Shown: positions 6,044 to 6,066 of the stretch, piece by piece
Numbering within the stretch: the first letter of the stretch is position 1
Layout of the letters: each line of letters starts with the position of its first letter
Source of the DNA: Flavobacteriaceae bacterium
GTDB taxonomy: Bacteria > Bacteroidota > Bacteroidia > Flavobacteriales > Flavobacteriaceae
Direction of reading: 5' to 3'
DNA length: 6,066 nt
Assembly (NCBI GenBank): GCA_947472705.1
Contig: CANJDA010000131.1
Span: 1-6,066, forward strand
Notes under the pieces: model-generated
Databases searched by the model: none
The model's input: only the letters and a program-made list of their open reading frames with translations
What the model was told of the DNA's origin: nothing
Translations under genes and position numbers: made by a program

Positions 6044-6066
6044 GGTGACCCGACTGGGGCTCGAAC
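6043..6066 (-). tRNA. 3' end of a second tRNA, truncated by the window edge
   Basis: On the minus strand the visible 24 bases correspond to tRNA positions 53-76: G53, T-loop TTCGAGC, the T-stem 3' half CCCAG, the acceptor 3' half TCGGGTC, discriminator A and an encoded CCA. The implied acceptor 5' half is GACCCGA or a G-U variant. The anticodon lies beyond the window, so the amino acid cannot be assigned. Confidence 0.85.

Noticed and set aside
1..6066. Search for CRISPR arrays, insertion sequences, phage genes or toxin-antitoxin pairs
   Set aside because: I saw no regularly spaced repeats, transposase-like proteins, terminal inverted repeats or phage or toxin motifs. The window is densely filled with ordinary chromosomal genes.

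Overview
The window looks like Bacteroidota chromosome, most likely a Flavobacterium or close relative. It is AT-rich, its genes lack Shine-Dalgarno sequences (A-rich leaders instead), and it carries protein families typical of Flavobacteriia: a TonB-dependent receptor, an S41 lipoprotein with a Bacteroidota-type surface-export signal, and DUF4252 proteins.

Layout. Positions 1-237 hold a cobalamin riboswitch whose extreme 5' end is probably cut off by the window edge, plus its expression platform. It leads a BtuB-like TonB-dependent receptor (238-2217, +). A two-way hairpin terminator (2224-2255) separates the receptor from a convergent gene for an S41-family serine protease lipoprotein (2264-3664, -). 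A 128-base divergent intergenic region (3665-3792) follows. Then comes a compact plus-strand operon: ECF sigma factor (3793-4302), a membrane-anchored probable anti-sigma factor overlapping it by 14 bases (4289-4735), a secreted DUF4252-type protein (4752-5288) and a DUF4252-type lipoprotein (5297-5833). A two-way terminator (5853-5889) closes the operon. The right end holds minus-strand tRNA genes: a complete tRNA-Leu(GAG) (5923-6004) and the 3' end of a second tRNA (6043-6066), with a terminator-like hairpin between them.

How the parts work together. The first module is vitamin B12 uptake under B12 feedback. The riboswitch leader can be read in unusual detail: the L5-L13 kissing pair is visible, and so is an alternative helix that excludes it, which gives a testable model of translational control. 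The second module is an ECF sigma/anti-sigma system. The gene order suggests that the two DUF4252 proteins are envelope targets or modulators of the regulator. An ECF-like promoter (GTAAC, 16-base spacer, CGTCT) lies just upstream of the sigma gene and suggests autoregulation. This sigma/anti-sigma/DUF4252 unit is the best candidate here for a poorly described system. Its signal and output cannot be read from the sequence.
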